From: a bacterium
Lineage (GTDB): Bacteria; Zhuqueibacterota; QNDG01; JAFGCO01
DNA length: 48,264 nt
Direction: 5' to 3'
NCBI GenBank assembly: GCA_016930535.1
Contig: JAFGGN010000134.1
Location: 1-48,264 of the forward strand
Under the pieces are notes generated by a model. The model did no database searches and was not told the origin of the DNA. It worked only from the letters and a program-made list of their open reading frames with translations. This document shows, piece by piece, positions 27,284-36,632 of the stretch. A program made the translations under genes and the position numbers. The first letter of the stretch is position 1. Each line of letters opens with the position of its first letter.

Positions 27284-29941
27284 TTATTGCGGCTCGACAA
27301 CTTTGAAATACTGATTCAGCGAAAAATCCTTGACTGCTTTCAATCCTTTGACAAGGCAACCTGCATTCATCTGCGCACCCGCGGCATTGGTATGCGTCGT
27401 TTCATTGCCGTCGAAGTACAGAGCGGTCACCCGTTCCTGTCCGATTTCATCGTAATGATCGCAGATCAACGTATTGAGATCGACGAATACAGCCTCTTCC
27501 TGCCGGGCCGCCTGTTCGGCCCATTGGGCATAGCTGTCCACTGAACGGTTGATTTTGCCATCGGTCCAGCGGTTCCGGGGGATCAGCGAACAGACAATGG
27601 GTACGGCATTTTTGGCCTTGATTTCCTTAATATACTGACGAATGTACCATCCGTAGCTGTGAACGGTCTCGCGTTCGCCTGTGAGCAGGTTGTCTATTTC
27701 TTCGGTTTCCTCGCCATTTCCGTTAATCGTGCCTCTTGCACGGCGTTCATCGTTGACCGGGCTGCTGTCGTTGTGCCCGAACTGCATGATCACATAATCG
27801 CCGGGCTTCAGTCTGTCCAGTACGGGCTGCCACAATCCCAGGCTGCGGAACGTACGGCTGCTCGTGCCGCCCATGGCTTTGTTTTCCACATTCAGGCGGG
27901 TGCGGTCGAAAAAATCGGCGATGGGTGCGCCCCATCCCCACTGGCCGTTGGCGCCGTTACCCAGCCGTCCCGTCCGGACGGTCGAATTGCCTATGGCGAT
28001 CAACGTGTTTTTCGTGGAATCGGACTGCGGCTGCGCCTCGGGCATCCAGGTGGATGTCATCCATTGCCGGACCTGCTCCACAAACACATCCGGACCGTAA
28101 GGCGTCACACTTTCTCCCAGATCCGACAGCAAACCGGCCAGAGGGCTGCCAATCGCCCTGAGTCCGGATACGACCATCGCGGCATTGATGAACGCCCCGT
28201 CGGTTCCGGTATGCGTATGATCCCTGGGAAACAGCTGCCGCACACGAACCGGACCGAGCAGCTCATACTGATCGGCAATCATGTTCCTCAGATCGATAAA
28301 GGGCACGCCGTTTTCGACCGCAAGCTCCTTTGCCAGTGTGCAGAAGGTGTTTTCCCGTTCCATTTTACCGTCGGGCCACACATTGCGGGCGGTCATGCTC
28401 ATGACAATGGGAACGGCGCCTTTGGCCCTGGTTTCATTGATCATTTTGCGCATGTACCAGCCGAACGTATGCACGGTTTCATGTTTGCCGGTCATCATAT
28501 TATCGATTTCCTGCGTCTCATCCCCGTTGGTCGGAATCGAGCCCCTGGCGCGGCGTTCATCATTGATCTGGCCGGCGTCGTTGTGCCCGAATTCGATGAT
28601 CACATAATCACCCGCCTTCAGACTGTCGCGAATCGCATCCCACAGGCCTTCGGTGATAAATGTACGGCTGCTGCGGCCGCCCCGCGCTCGGTTCTTTACG
28701 GTGAGTTTACCCGGATCGAAAAATTTCTGCAAATGACTGCCCCAGCCGTATTCATCGCCATTTTTCGCAGTGGAGTTGCCGGCCACATACAAGGTCGGAC
28801 GGTCCGGATTCATCCGGGCCATCTGCCAGCACATTGTCACAAACGCGCCCAGGCCGTGCAGATCATTGACGCGGCGCGGACGGTGCAGATAATATGCGCA
28901 GTCGTTCCGGACCATGGTCCCCTGGGTGACGTCTTTCAAATCGGCCATGCCCATTTCATCGAATGCCAGTTTATGTTTCAAAATACCTTCATATCCGCGA
29001 ATGGCCATTTGCAGGTAACTGTCGGGGATATAGCCCTTTTCCATCGCCCTCGCCGTAAAATACACAACCATGCAGGAACAGGATGTTTCCAGCCAGTTAT
29101 CAGGATCCTCCGGCCGGTTGACAAGCTGATACCACAGTCCGGTTTCCGTATCCTGAAATCTGGCGAACCCCCCGATCAGATCCGACAGAATCTGAATGAG
29201 CTGCGGACGCCTGGGATGATCCGAAGGAATGACATCCAGAATATCGACAATGGCCATGCCGAACCAGCCCATGGAGCGTCCCCAGAAGCAATGCGAACGA
29301 TGCGCGTCATTGTCCGCCCAGTCTTCCGAGCCGTCCTCATCATACGCATGAAAGAGCAGCCCCGTTTCCTCATCCTCCAGATGGCTGGCATAAATACAAA
29401 TCTGATTCGCCGCTTCCGTATAACACGCCGTATCACCGAATGTCCGGCCATAAGTCACCAGAAACGGCAGCGCCATATAAACACCATCCAGCCACAACTG
29501 TCCTCTTTTGGCAGTATCGTGATGAAATCCGCCGTCCGACGTACGCGGAAAGGTCCGGAGCGTTTCACGAATATGATCCGCAGCGGCCTTGTATTTTCTT
29601 TCACCGGTTTCCTGATAAAGGTACAGCGCGGCCAATCCCGGCTGGCAATTATCCAGGCTCCATATATCTCTGTCGATGACACCGTCCGCATTCACATGAT
29701 CATCGATCCAGTCTTTGATGTATTGAAGATACGCCGGATTGCCGGTTTCCTTATAGATACGGTACTGGGCGGACATGTAAAAGCCCGTAATATAAACCCA
29801 GCGTCCCAGTTCCCGGGCGGATGTCCGTTTCATCTGCGATTCGATCACTTTCTGGGCGTATTCCATTTGCGCGTACAGGGATGAGATTATGGAGAATGTA
29901 AAAATCAAAATTGACACGATTTTATGCTTGTTCTTTTTCAT
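27284..29941 (-). CDS. Trimodular GH105 - CE12 - CE12 fusion (unsaturated rhamnogalacturonyl hydrolase with two acetylesterase modules)
   Basis: An 885-residue exported enzyme with a signal peptide (1-25). Residues about 26-376 form a GH105 (alpha/alpha)6 barrel. Asp152 in LWLDGVYM matches the catalytic Asp that hydrates the double bond of unsaturated galacturonyl-rhamnose. Two SGNH modules of carbohydrate esterase family 12 follow. Module 1 (about 382-600) has Ser390 in GNST, Asn454 in FGHND and Asp574-His577 in RDHTH. Module 2 (about 645-875) has Ser653 in GNST, Asn724 in FGHND and His850, but Glu847 stands where the catalytic Asp is expected. The modules share a long conserved stretch (NDERRARG, ETVHxxGWY, AVPIV), so they are an internal duplication. 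The architecture links removal of backbone acetyl groups with trimming of the unsaturated end. It is not anchored and is probably periplasmic. Confidence 0.9.
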   Translation of the reverse strand: MKKNKHKIVSILIFTFSIISSLYAQMEYAQKVIESQMKRTSARELGRWVYITGFYMSAQYRIYKETGNPAYLQYIKDWIDDHVNADGVIDRDIWSLDNCQPGLAALYLYQETGERKYKAAADHIRETLRTFPRTSDGGFHHDTAKRGQLWLDGVYMALPFLVTYGRTFGDTACYTEAANQICIYASHLEDEETGLLFHAYDEDGSEDWADNDAHRSHCFWGRSMGWFGMAIVDILDVIPSDHPRRPQLIQILSDLIGGFARFQDTETGLWYQLVNRPEDPDNWLETSCSCMVVYFTARAMEKGYIPDSYLQMAIRGYEGILKHKLAFDEMGMADLKDVTQGTMVRNDCAYYLHRPRRVNDLHGLGAFVTMCWQMARMNPDRPTLYVAGNSTAKNGDEYGWGSHLQKFFDPGKLTVKNRARGGRSSRTFITEGLWDAIRDSLKAGDYVIIEFGHNDAGQINDERRARGSIPTNGDETQEIDNMMTGKHETVHTFGWYMRKMINETRAKGAVPIVMSMTARNVWPDGKMERENTFCTLAKELAVENGVPFIDLRNMIADQYELLGPVRVRQLFPRDHTHTGTDGAFINAAMVVSGLRAIGSPLAGLLSDLGESVTPYGPDVFVEQVRQWMTSTWMPEAQPQSDSTKNTLIAIGNSTVRTGRLGNGANGQWGWGAPIADFFDRTRLNVENKAMGGTSSRTFRSLGLWQPVLDRLKPGDYVIMQFGHNDSSPVNDERRARGTINGNGEETEEIDNLLTGERETVHSYGWYIRQYIKEIKAKNAVPIVCSLIPRNRWTDGKINRSVDSYAQWAEQAARQEEAVFVDLNTLICDHYDEIGQERVTALYFDGNETTHTNAAGAQMNAGCLVKGLKAVKDFSLNQYFKVVEPQ

Positions 29942-30014
29942 TGTTCCATATTCTCCGTTTTGAAATCATTTTTAAAGAACAGATGGAACCGTTATTTTTT
30001 CACACATAAGCCCG

Positions 30015-32144
30015 TCACTTCCCGATGACGATGAACCGGGTTCCGTACGGTTCCAGATCCAATGTCAGGGTCAGATACGGGCCGCCGGACGATGCTGTTT
30101 CCAGGCTGCGGATTTCCCCGGTCATGGCATCCCATTCCCTGGCCCGTCCCTTCCCGGATAGCATCATCCGCGTTTCCTGCCGTTCCCTGCTTTCATTGAA
30201 GAAAAAATATACATCGGCATCGGCCAGTTTCCGGTGAACGTATTTGATCGCAGGGCAGGCTTTTTCCAACCGGACATCCGGCTGAGGCAGCGCTTCCAGC
30301 ACATCGGACGTCACTGCTCCGGAAGGTTCGAAAATGGCCCAGCCCAGGTCACCGGGCCCGGCCGCATCGCGAAATGTCCGGTCGACGACAAGAGACGGGG
30401 TTTTGCCGAGAAAAACGACTTTCCCGCCGGAAGCGGCGAACGCCTCCAGGCGGACAAGCGTCTGCTTTGACATGGCCGCAGTTTCAGGAACGAGTATGGT
30501 ACGATAAGCCTGACCGCTCAGGTTTATCAATGCGCCGTCCTCAAGCTGCATGACGGATGAAATCGCCGTTTCATCAACAAAATCGAAGTCGCGCTGCATT
30601 TCGAGCAGCTGCTGCATCAGTTTCAGCGTGTATGCATCGGATTCTCCGTGTCCGAGCCATAAACTGGTTGTGGGGTAATACACGGCGAAATCCGCGGCCG
30701 GCCGTCCCTGGGACAGCAGGTAGCAGGCACGATGGACGTATTTCGCAATGTCCGGAAATTCTTCGGCCGCATTCCAGCCGGAGAGGCCCGGTTTGCCGCG
30801 CGTGGAAGCAGGCACAAACATCACTTCGACCATGTTGATGCCGCGTGCAAACTGATGATCCAGTACCCATTTGGCCTGAGCAACGTCCGGCTCGTCACGG
30901 TAGGCTGCAAAACTTTCGGTGAATGACCGCGGTTTGCCGTATACATGGGCAGCGGATGATGCGTATTTGGGATAATCCGTCACTTTGTCGTGATCCGGCC
31001 AGATCTGATTCCAGATCGCGTCTACACCCGGCATCTGGACATGGCGCATGCATTTGAAAAAATCCCCTTCGTGCGCGATCAGGAGCATCATATCGTCTTC
31101 CTTGTTCAGATGAACGAGATATTCAAGATTATGACGGGCACACCAGTCCGCCTGTATCCTGAAAAAGTTTTCCCCGAACAGATCCGACCAGACATCCCAG
31201 TAATCCGCCTTGATCCGTTTTTGTTCCTCCGTGGGCCTGGCCGTAAAAAACGAGGCTGCATACGGCGCCACATCGTATCCCTTGCGCCTTTTGAATATCT
31301 CAAAAATTTGCGGGGTCCAGGGTATCCCGCGAATGCTGTAATCCGGTTCGTCGCCTCGAAAACCCAGCACGGTCCGGCCGAATTCCGGACCCACGCGTTT
31401 TTTATGTTCTTCATGGGTGAATTCAATAAATTTCAACGTGGCCGCAGGATCGAGATAATCCAGGAGCGAATTGCTCGGATCTTTGCCGCGCGTCGGATTG
31501 TTGACGGCCCTTGTCGGCGAACTGCGGAAATCGTGCCTGATCAGAAGCACTTCCCATTGACCTTCCGGCGCCGTCCATTCGAGAACGCCGGTCTGGACAT
31601 CCAGAATCTGATTGCTCGAATCCGCCGTGTTCATCGCGATCGCACTGACAATATCACCGGACAATTCGCGGGAGACCGTTTCACCCCCTTTAACTTCCAA
31701 CCGGTCGGCTGCAACCAGCGCTTTCATGCGCAAATCCGGTGCGTCGGTCGTAAATTTCCCGCCGGCGAACCCGCTCGGATACTTTCCCTCATCCACAATC
31801 CAGACCCGCATGTCCCGCTCGCGGGCCAGTTCCACGGTACGTTTAACCATGTCCAGCCATTCCGGTGAAAGATACGGACTGCCCATATCATAACCCGACT
31901 CCAGTGTGACAATATGAACATTCCGCGCCTTGAACGTATCGAGGTCACGGGCAATGACTGCTTCGGTGATTTCACCATCCCAGCCCCAGTAAAATGTCAT
32001 GCTGTATTCGACAGGCGGGGACAGGAAGCCGGCAGCCGCTTCATCCGCACCCGTATCGTTGAAATGCTGCCAGGGACGGGCGGATGCGCAACACAGCATA
32101 TTGACGAAAAGAAAAAAGGACAGGATTGTTTTTAATTTGTTCAT
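30015..32144 (-). CDS. Short GH106-like glycoside hydrolase
   Basis: Predicted exported protein of 709 residues, starting at ATG 32144 with AGGAC 8 bases upstream. The signal peptide ends near CCASA; an LCC tract also allows a lipoprotein reading. The barrel pattern FYWGWDGEIT, then SPYLSPEWLDMVKRTVELAR, GFRGDEPDY, and GRPAADFAVYYPTTSLW with a following glutamine-amidotransferase-like segment, matches the GH106 superfamily. It ends at a beta domain (YGTRFIVIGK) and lacks the roughly 150-residue GH2-like sandwich present in the 952-residue GH106 of this locus. Alpha-L-rhamnosidase activity is a reasonable guess. The family is broad and this branch (WGWDG instead of WWWQG) is distant, so specificity may differ. 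It lies between GH28 and the trimodular enzyme. Confidence 0.72.
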   Translation of the reverse strand: MNKLKTILSFFLFVNMLCCASARPWQHFNDTGADEAAAGFLSPPVEYSMTFYWGWDGEITEAVIARDLDTFKARNVHIVTLESGYDMGSPYLSPEWLDMVKRTVELARERDMRVWIVDEGKYPSGFAGGKFTTDAPDLRMKALVAADRLEVKGGETVSRELSGDIVSAIAMNTADSSNQILDVQTGVLEWTAPEGQWEVLLIRHDFRSSPTRAVNNPTRGKDPSNSLLDYLDPAATLKFIEFTHEEHKKRVGPEFGRTVLGFRGDEPDYSIRGIPWTPQIFEIFKRRKGYDVAPYAASFFTARPTEEQKRIKADYWDVWSDLFGENFFRIQADWCARHNLEYLVHLNKEDDMMLLIAHEGDFFKCMRHVQMPGVDAIWNQIWPDHDKVTDYPKYASSAAHVYGKPRSFTESFAAYRDEPDVAQAKWVLDHQFARGINMVEVMFVPASTRGKPGLSGWNAAEEFPDIAKYVHRACYLLSQGRPAADFAVYYPTTSLWLGHGESDAYTLKLMQQLLEMQRDFDFVDETAISSVMQLEDGALINLSGQAYRTILVPETAAMSKQTLVRLEAFAASGGKVVFLGKTPSLVVDRTFRDAAGPGDLGWAIFEPSGAVTSDVLEALPQPDVRLEKACPAIKYVHRKLADADVYFFFNESRERQETRMMLSGKGRAREWDAMTGEIRSLETASSGGPYLTLTLDLEPYGTRFIVIGK

Positions 32145-32185
32145 CTGTTTTGTCCTATCATTGAAATGTATTTTACAGTCTTTTG

Positions 32186-33718
32186 TCAAAAACTTTTTTC
32201 TTTCACGTTGTCAAGCTCCGTATCCGCAGCGGATTCACATTGAACCGTTTTAAAATGCTTCACATCCCTCAGCATAAAAGTCGGCCCATCTTTCATCTTC
32301 CGCGTATCGACATTGTTGAATTCCGCATTCCGGACATCCTCCAGCACAAAAGCGGGACGCATGTCCTCATTCTCACAGCGGATATCGACATTGTTCAATT
32401 CAATGCCGTCCACATGACGTATAAAAAAACCATAGGCCGGGATTTTGCCGAAGAAACGGGGATCCGGGTAGTGCTCCTCCAGTTCGGGAACATCGATCGT
32501 CCTGTATTCCTCGGATGCACCGCCTGTGACCAGAAAGTGGATATTACTGATTTTAACATCTTCAATGGGATGACCCGGGATGCCGACGATGAGCGATGCG
32601 GATTCAGGGTCGGCCGTGTGTACGATAACATCACTGATGCTGATGCGGCGCATTTTGCCGATTTTCATGCCCTCCGGGGCGCGCATCCGGCGGCCGAGTC
32701 TGAGAAAAATGGGGGAATTGGTAATGTCCCGCATCGCAATATTGGATATGGTGATGTCTTCGAGAATGCCCCCGTCCACGGTTTCCAGCGCAAAACCCCG
32801 GCAGTGATCGAAAGTGCAGTTGGTTATCGTGATGTTTTTAAACCCGCCGTTGGATTCCGTACCGAATTTGATGCGGCCGGTGACACGGCCGTGATCGGGC
32901 GCCTCGGCTTGTGTTTTCTGAAACGTCCCGTCCAGCAGCGTATGCAGATCATAACCGCTGACCTGACAGTTGACAATCATCACATTCTCGGTGGCCCTGG
33001 CATAGCCCAGTGCATAGGAACTTTTCAATACGATGGCATCGTCATTCGGCGTATTGATCAGGCAGTTCGAGATACGGACGTTCACGCAGCAATCGACATT
33101 GATGGCATCCCGGTTGGTATCGATGGTGAGATTGTCGATTGTAAAATTATCGACTCCTGTCGGCAGAATCGCAAAGTGACCGCATTTTTCCATGGTGATG
33201 TCCCGGATGAGTACATTGCGGCAGTTCTTCAGCGCAATCGCCTTGTTGCCGGCGCCCTCTTCATCCGTATCCCAGCGCTGCAGCCCGTCTCCCTGAATTT
33301 TGCCCGGACCAGTAATGGAGATATTTATCAGCCCTTCACCCACAATCAGGCTGTTACGCCAGTGGCTGTGGCCATGATCCTGATACATATCCCATTCGTT
33401 CGGTTCCGCCGGATCGTATTTTCCGTCATGCTCCTTATGACTTGCAGCCAGGATCACTGCGCCATGATCGAGAAACAGACCGGTATGGCTTTTCAGGCGA
33501 ATGGTAAAACTCAGATAGGTCCCTGCCGGAAAAATAACGGTTCCGCCTCCGGCTTCCGCTGCGGCATTGATGGCATTGTTGATGGCGGGAGAATCGATTG
33601 TCTTCCCATCCCCGGCGGCACCGAAGTCTTTCACATTGTACTGGGCGGCAGGCAGCAATGCCGCGATGGATATCATGAATAACAGGAGAATCCGTCGTAT
33701 AAAACAGGTGCTGAACAT
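32186..33718 (-). CDS. Divergent GH28 pectinase-like beta-helix protein
   Basis: A 510-residue exported right-handed beta-helix protein of the GH28 type with a signal peptide (about 1-25, ending PAAQ). It opens with YNVKDFGAAGDGKTIDS, typical of polygalacturonases. The acidic pair is visible as Asp204 in TNRDAINVD and Asp226/Asp227 in NDDAIVLKS. The canonical GHG loop is replaced by FGTESNGG (285-292), with Glu288 near the usual His, and no RIK motif is obvious. Related GH28 members of this kind may be exo-acting on rhamnogalacturonan or unsaturated ends, but I cannot assign specificity. ATG 33718 follows AAAGGA by 8 bases. It is paired with a canonical GH28 54 bases upstream in the array. 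Confidence 0.82.
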   Translation of the reverse strand: MFSTCFIRRILLLFMISIAALLPAAQYNVKDFGAAGDGKTIDSPAINNAINAAAEAGGGTVIFPAGTYLSFTIRLKSHTGLFLDHGAVILAASHKEHDGKYDPAEPNEWDMYQDHGHSHWRNSLIVGEGLINISITGPGKIQGDGLQRWDTDEEGAGNKAIALKNCRNVLIRDITMEKCGHFAILPTGVDNFTIDNLTIDTNRDAINVDCCVNVRISNCLINTPNDDAIVLKSSYALGYARATENVMIVNCQVSGYDLHTLLDGTFQKTQAEAPDHGRVTGRIKFGTESNGGFKNITITNCTFDHCRGFALETVDGGILEDITISNIAMRDITNSPIFLRLGRRMRAPEGMKIGKMRRISISDVIVHTADPESASLIVGIPGHPIEDVKISNIHFLVTGGASEEYRTIDVPELEEHYPDPRFFGKIPAYGFFIRHVDGIELNNVDIRCENEDMRPAFVLEDVRNAEFNNVDTRKMKDGPTFMLRDVKHFKTVQCESAADTELDNVKEKSF

Positions 33719-33772
33719 GCTGATGTTCCTTTCTGCAATTGACCTGGTTAATTCCTGAGTTCCAAAATCCGG

Positions 33773-35017
33773 TCACTCCGCATTTTTTTGAATAATCGCA
33801 TCCCCTTCTTCCACGTCAATCGTCAGCCCGGAAAGGTCCAGGCCTTTCACATTTTCCAGTTTAAATCCGATTCTGGCGTGGATCGTACAATTCTCGAAAA
33901 CCACATTTTCAATCGGGCTGTCTTCGAGACCGTGCATATCTCCCACCTGATCCACTGTACCGGAAACATTGATAATATTTACATTGCGAACCTTCGGAAG
34001 CGGATCCGAGGGCGGCTTGACCGGCGGTACCATGCGCCAGGCCATATTGAATTCAAACGCTTTGCGTGTATCCCTGAGCACAATGTTACGATATGTAATA
34101 TCCTCGACAATACCGCCGCGGCTCGGCTGCGATTTAAACCGGATCGGTGCCCAATTGTCGGCTTCGACGGTGCAATCGCGAATCTCGACCTTACGGATGC
34201 CGCCGGACATTTCACTGCCCATGGAGACACCGCCGTGTCCGTAACGGAAAAGGCATTTTTCAACGAGAATATCCTCTGCCGGACGGTTGACGCGCCGCCC
34301 GTCTTCATCTTTGCCTGATTTGATAGCGATGCAGTCATCGTTTACATCAATATCGCAATTGGTGATACGCACACGCGTGCTGGAATCCACATCGATTCCG
34401 TCGGAGCTGATGATGTCGTGTTCGGCACGGATGATCAGGTTTTCAGCGATCACATCCTCCGAATAGAGGATAAACAATCCCCAGCATGCCTGATTCTTTA
34501 AGGTGATTCCCGATACCAGCACGTCTTTACAATCTTGAATCGCTATCAGGCGGGGCCGTCCGGTTTTCAGCTCCCGGCTTCCCCGGGGATACCGGTCCAT
34601 CCACTGATCGCCTGATCCGTCCACGATGCCTTCCCCGCTGATACGGACGTCCGTCATCCCGAACGCATTGACCAGGGCTGCGGTCCATTCCTTTTCTTCG
34701 CCTTCCCAGCGTGTAAAAACCTGCGGATAATCATCGGGATTGACCGTGCCTTTCAGCACGCCACCCTTTTCGATGAGAAGATGAACCCCCTGTTTGAGAT
34801 AAATCGAGCCGGTAAGAAACACACCTTCCGGAACGACGAGCGTGCCTCCGCCGTCTTCGGCGCATTGGTCAATAACAGCCTGAATCTTCAGGGTGTTCAA
34901 CGTCAGGCCATCGCCAACGGCGCCATGATCCGTAATCAGGGTCTTCGATGCATGGGAATCAACAGATCCATGAAGCAACGCCGATAAAATGAATACTGCA
35001 GTCAAAAATCTTTTCAT
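33773..35017 (-). CDS. GH28 polygalacturonase or rhamnogalacturonan galacturonohydrolase
   Basis: This exported 414-residue enzyme has a signal peptide (1-23, ending SHASK) and a complete GH28 motif set: SSDGIDVD with Asp206, NDDCIAIKSG with Asp227/Asp228, GHGGVSMGSE with His261, and RFK at 293-295 for the substrate-binding RIK. It hydrolyses alpha-1,4 or alpha-1,2-linked galacturonic acid. The SSDG and FK variants are common in exo-acting bacterial members that release galacturonate from short oligosaccharides. It starts with GGGAG 6 bases upstream, 15 bases after the GPH transporter gene stop. It lacks a sorting tail, so it most likely works in the periplasm with GH105 and GH106. Confidence 0.9.
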   Translation of the reverse strand: MKRFLTAVFILSALLHGSVDSHASKTLITDHGAVGDGLTLNTLKIQAVIDQCAEDGGGTLVVPEGVFLTGSIYLKQGVHLLIEKGGVLKGTVNPDDYPQVFTRWEGEEKEWTAALVNAFGMTDVRISGEGIVDGSGDQWMDRYPRGSRELKTGRPRLIAIQDCKDVLVSGITLKNQACWGLFILYSEDVIAENLIIRAEHDIISSDGIDVDSSTRVRITNCDIDVNDDCIAIKSGKDEDGRRVNRPAEDILVEKCLFRYGHGGVSMGSEMSGGIRKVEIRDCTVEADNWAPIRFKSQPSRGGIVEDITYRNIVLRDTRKAFEFNMAWRMVPPVKPPSDPLPKVRNVNIINVSGTVDQVGDMHGLEDSPIENVVFENCTIHARIGFKLENVKGLDLSGLTIDVEEGDAIIQKNAE

Positions 35018-35032
35018 TTAATACTCCCTGTT

Positions 35033-36505
35033 TCACTCACGCTTTCTGTTCTTTAAATCCGTTTCAATGGTCGCCAGCAATTTGTCGTTCACAGGATAGA
35101 AGAACAGCAATATACCGCAGACCGCCAGGAATCCGGCTGGGACCAGACTGAACAGCATCTTGATCCCCTGGACAATTTCATGCGTGATTGGCGCTCCCTT
35201 GATATAGCCGAATTGTCCCAGTAAATAGAGCGCCAGGAACCCGCCTATGGCTACACCGGCCTTTATCGCAAACATGATGCCTGCCGTAACCAGTCCCGTG
35301 GCACGCTGATTGAACTTCCATTCATGAAAATCCGCCACATCCGCGAACATGGCGAACAGAAATACCGGCATGGCCCCGGCCAGAACCGACCAGATAAAAT
35401 TCATGACACCGAGCAGTATGAAATTTTCCTCCGGAAGCCAGTAAAAGACAGCGCCGCAAAAAACACCGCCCAGCGTCACCGCGATGATGGTCAGTTTTTT
35501 ATCAAAATATTTCTTAAGCGGCGTGCTGAGAAAAACGCCCGCCATCATGCCGATGGTGCCGATGGTGAGAAACGTGGTCGTCTGATCAAAATCGAGTTTC
35601 AGCGAAGCGATGGAAAATGACCAGAGCACCTTGCTGCCTTCGCCGTTCACATAATCAAAATAATAGGCGACCATTCCATTGCGGATCATGTTGTGCGTCA
35701 GCCAGAAAATGGCCGCGATAAATATCACGATCCAGGGGACATTTTTCGATACGTCCTTCAGGTCGCCCGCAAACGAGCGCTTCTGTTCCCTGGGCGGCTT
35801 GACGCGTTCACGGGTTGTCAGGAACGTAATGAGCAGCAGAATGATGGCCGCGGCGCCGAATACGCCCATGGTCACCTGAAAACCCAGGGCCTGGCTGTAC
35901 CCCAAATCGGCACTATAGCCGGGATGGGAGGGGTCATTGCCGAAAAAGCGGGCCAAAGGCAGCGTAAAGGTCGTAATCAGCATGGCCCCCACAAAGGCGA
36001 AGAAAAACCGGTATTGGGCCAGCGTGGTCCGCTCTTTCGGATCCGGCGTCATGACCGCCATCATGGACGAGTACGGAATATTGATGGCCGTATAGGCCAT
36101 GGTTGCAAGAATATAGGTGACATAGGCGTAAACAATTTTCATGTTTTGGCCCAGGTCCGGTGTAATGAACATGGCGAAGGCAAGAATACCGTACGGAACG
36201 GCCATCCATAACAGGTAGGGGCGAAACTTGCCCCAGCGCGTGTTTGTACGGTCCGCGATCATACCCATGATGGGATCGTTGATCATGTCCCACACACGGG
36301 TAATCAGGAACATAAAACTGGCCACTTTGGCATCGATACCAAACACATCCGTATAGAATATCATCAGGAAAAAACTCCATGCCTGGTAAAGAATATTGGA
36401 TGCCGTATCTCCGAGTCCATAGCCGATCTTTTCAGCCACAGACAGTTTTCCGTCGAAACCATTCAAAGGTGTGACCGGAGCGGATTGATTATTGTTCGCA
36501 TTCAC
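35033..36505 (-). CDS. GPH-family sugar:cation symporter (MelB-like)
   Basis: An inner-membrane transporter of 490 residues with about twelve helices. It belongs to the glycoside-pentoside-hexuronide:cation symporter family. Characteristic features are KIGYGLGDTASN in helix 1, the acidic DMINDPIMG segment in helix 2 and the DRTNTRWGKFRPYLLW loop. The start is a GTG (36505) with GGAGG about 12 bases upstream. The family moves disaccharides and uronides such as melibiose, lactose and glucuronides. It follows the GH112 phosphorylase gene and precedes two GH28 genes, so galactosyl-rhamnose, galacturonate or an unsaturated disaccharide are candidate substrates (inference). The 127-base gap between it and GH112 shows no clear hairpin or promoter. 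Confidence 0.88.
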   Translation of the reverse strand: MNANNNQSAPVTPLNGFDGKLSVAEKIGYGLGDTASNILYQAWSFFLMIFYTDVFGIDAKVASFMFLITRVWDMINDPIMGMIADRTNTRWGKFRPYLLWMAVPYGILAFAMFITPDLGQNMKIVYAYVTYILATMAYTAINIPYSSMMAVMTPDPKERTTLAQYRFFFAFVGAMLITTFTLPLARFFGNDPSHPGYSADLGYSQALGFQVTMGVFGAAAIILLLITFLTTRERVKPPREQKRSFAGDLKDVSKNVPWIVIFIAAIFWLTHNMIRNGMVAYYFDYVNGEGSKVLWSFSIASLKLDFDQTTTFLTIGTIGMMAGVFLSTPLKKYFDKKLTIIAVTLGGVFCGAVFYWLPEENFILLGVMNFIWSVLAGAMPVFLFAMFADVADFHEWKFNQRATGLVTAGIMFAIKAGVAIGGFLALYLLGQFGYIKGAPITHEIVQGIKMLFSLVPAGFLAVCGILLFFYPVNDKLLATIETDLKNRKRE

Positions 36506-36632
36506 AGTAATTTGTTTCCTCCTTCATAAACCAGACATGAGATTTGATAGATGCCGTAAAAGGAAGCCGGAATCTTCTGCTGCCCTTTCTGCTTTTGCTC
36601 AAAAATGTGAACATCCGGTGACTGAAAATCAT

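Noticed and set aside
27659..29884. 741-codon plus-strand open frame opposite the trimodular GH105-CE12-CE12 gene
   Set aside because: It mirrors a gene with clear domains, its translation has no recognisable motif, and long antisense frames are expected from this codon usage.
32183..33682. 499-codon plus-strand open frame opposite the divergent GH28 gene
   Set aside because: The minus-strand frame has a signal peptide, ribosome site and beta-helix repeats; the opposite frame has no domain features.
36506..36632. Possible terminator or promoter between GH112 and the GPH symporter
   Set aside because: No inverted repeat with T-run and no promoter-like pair could be seen in these 127 bases.
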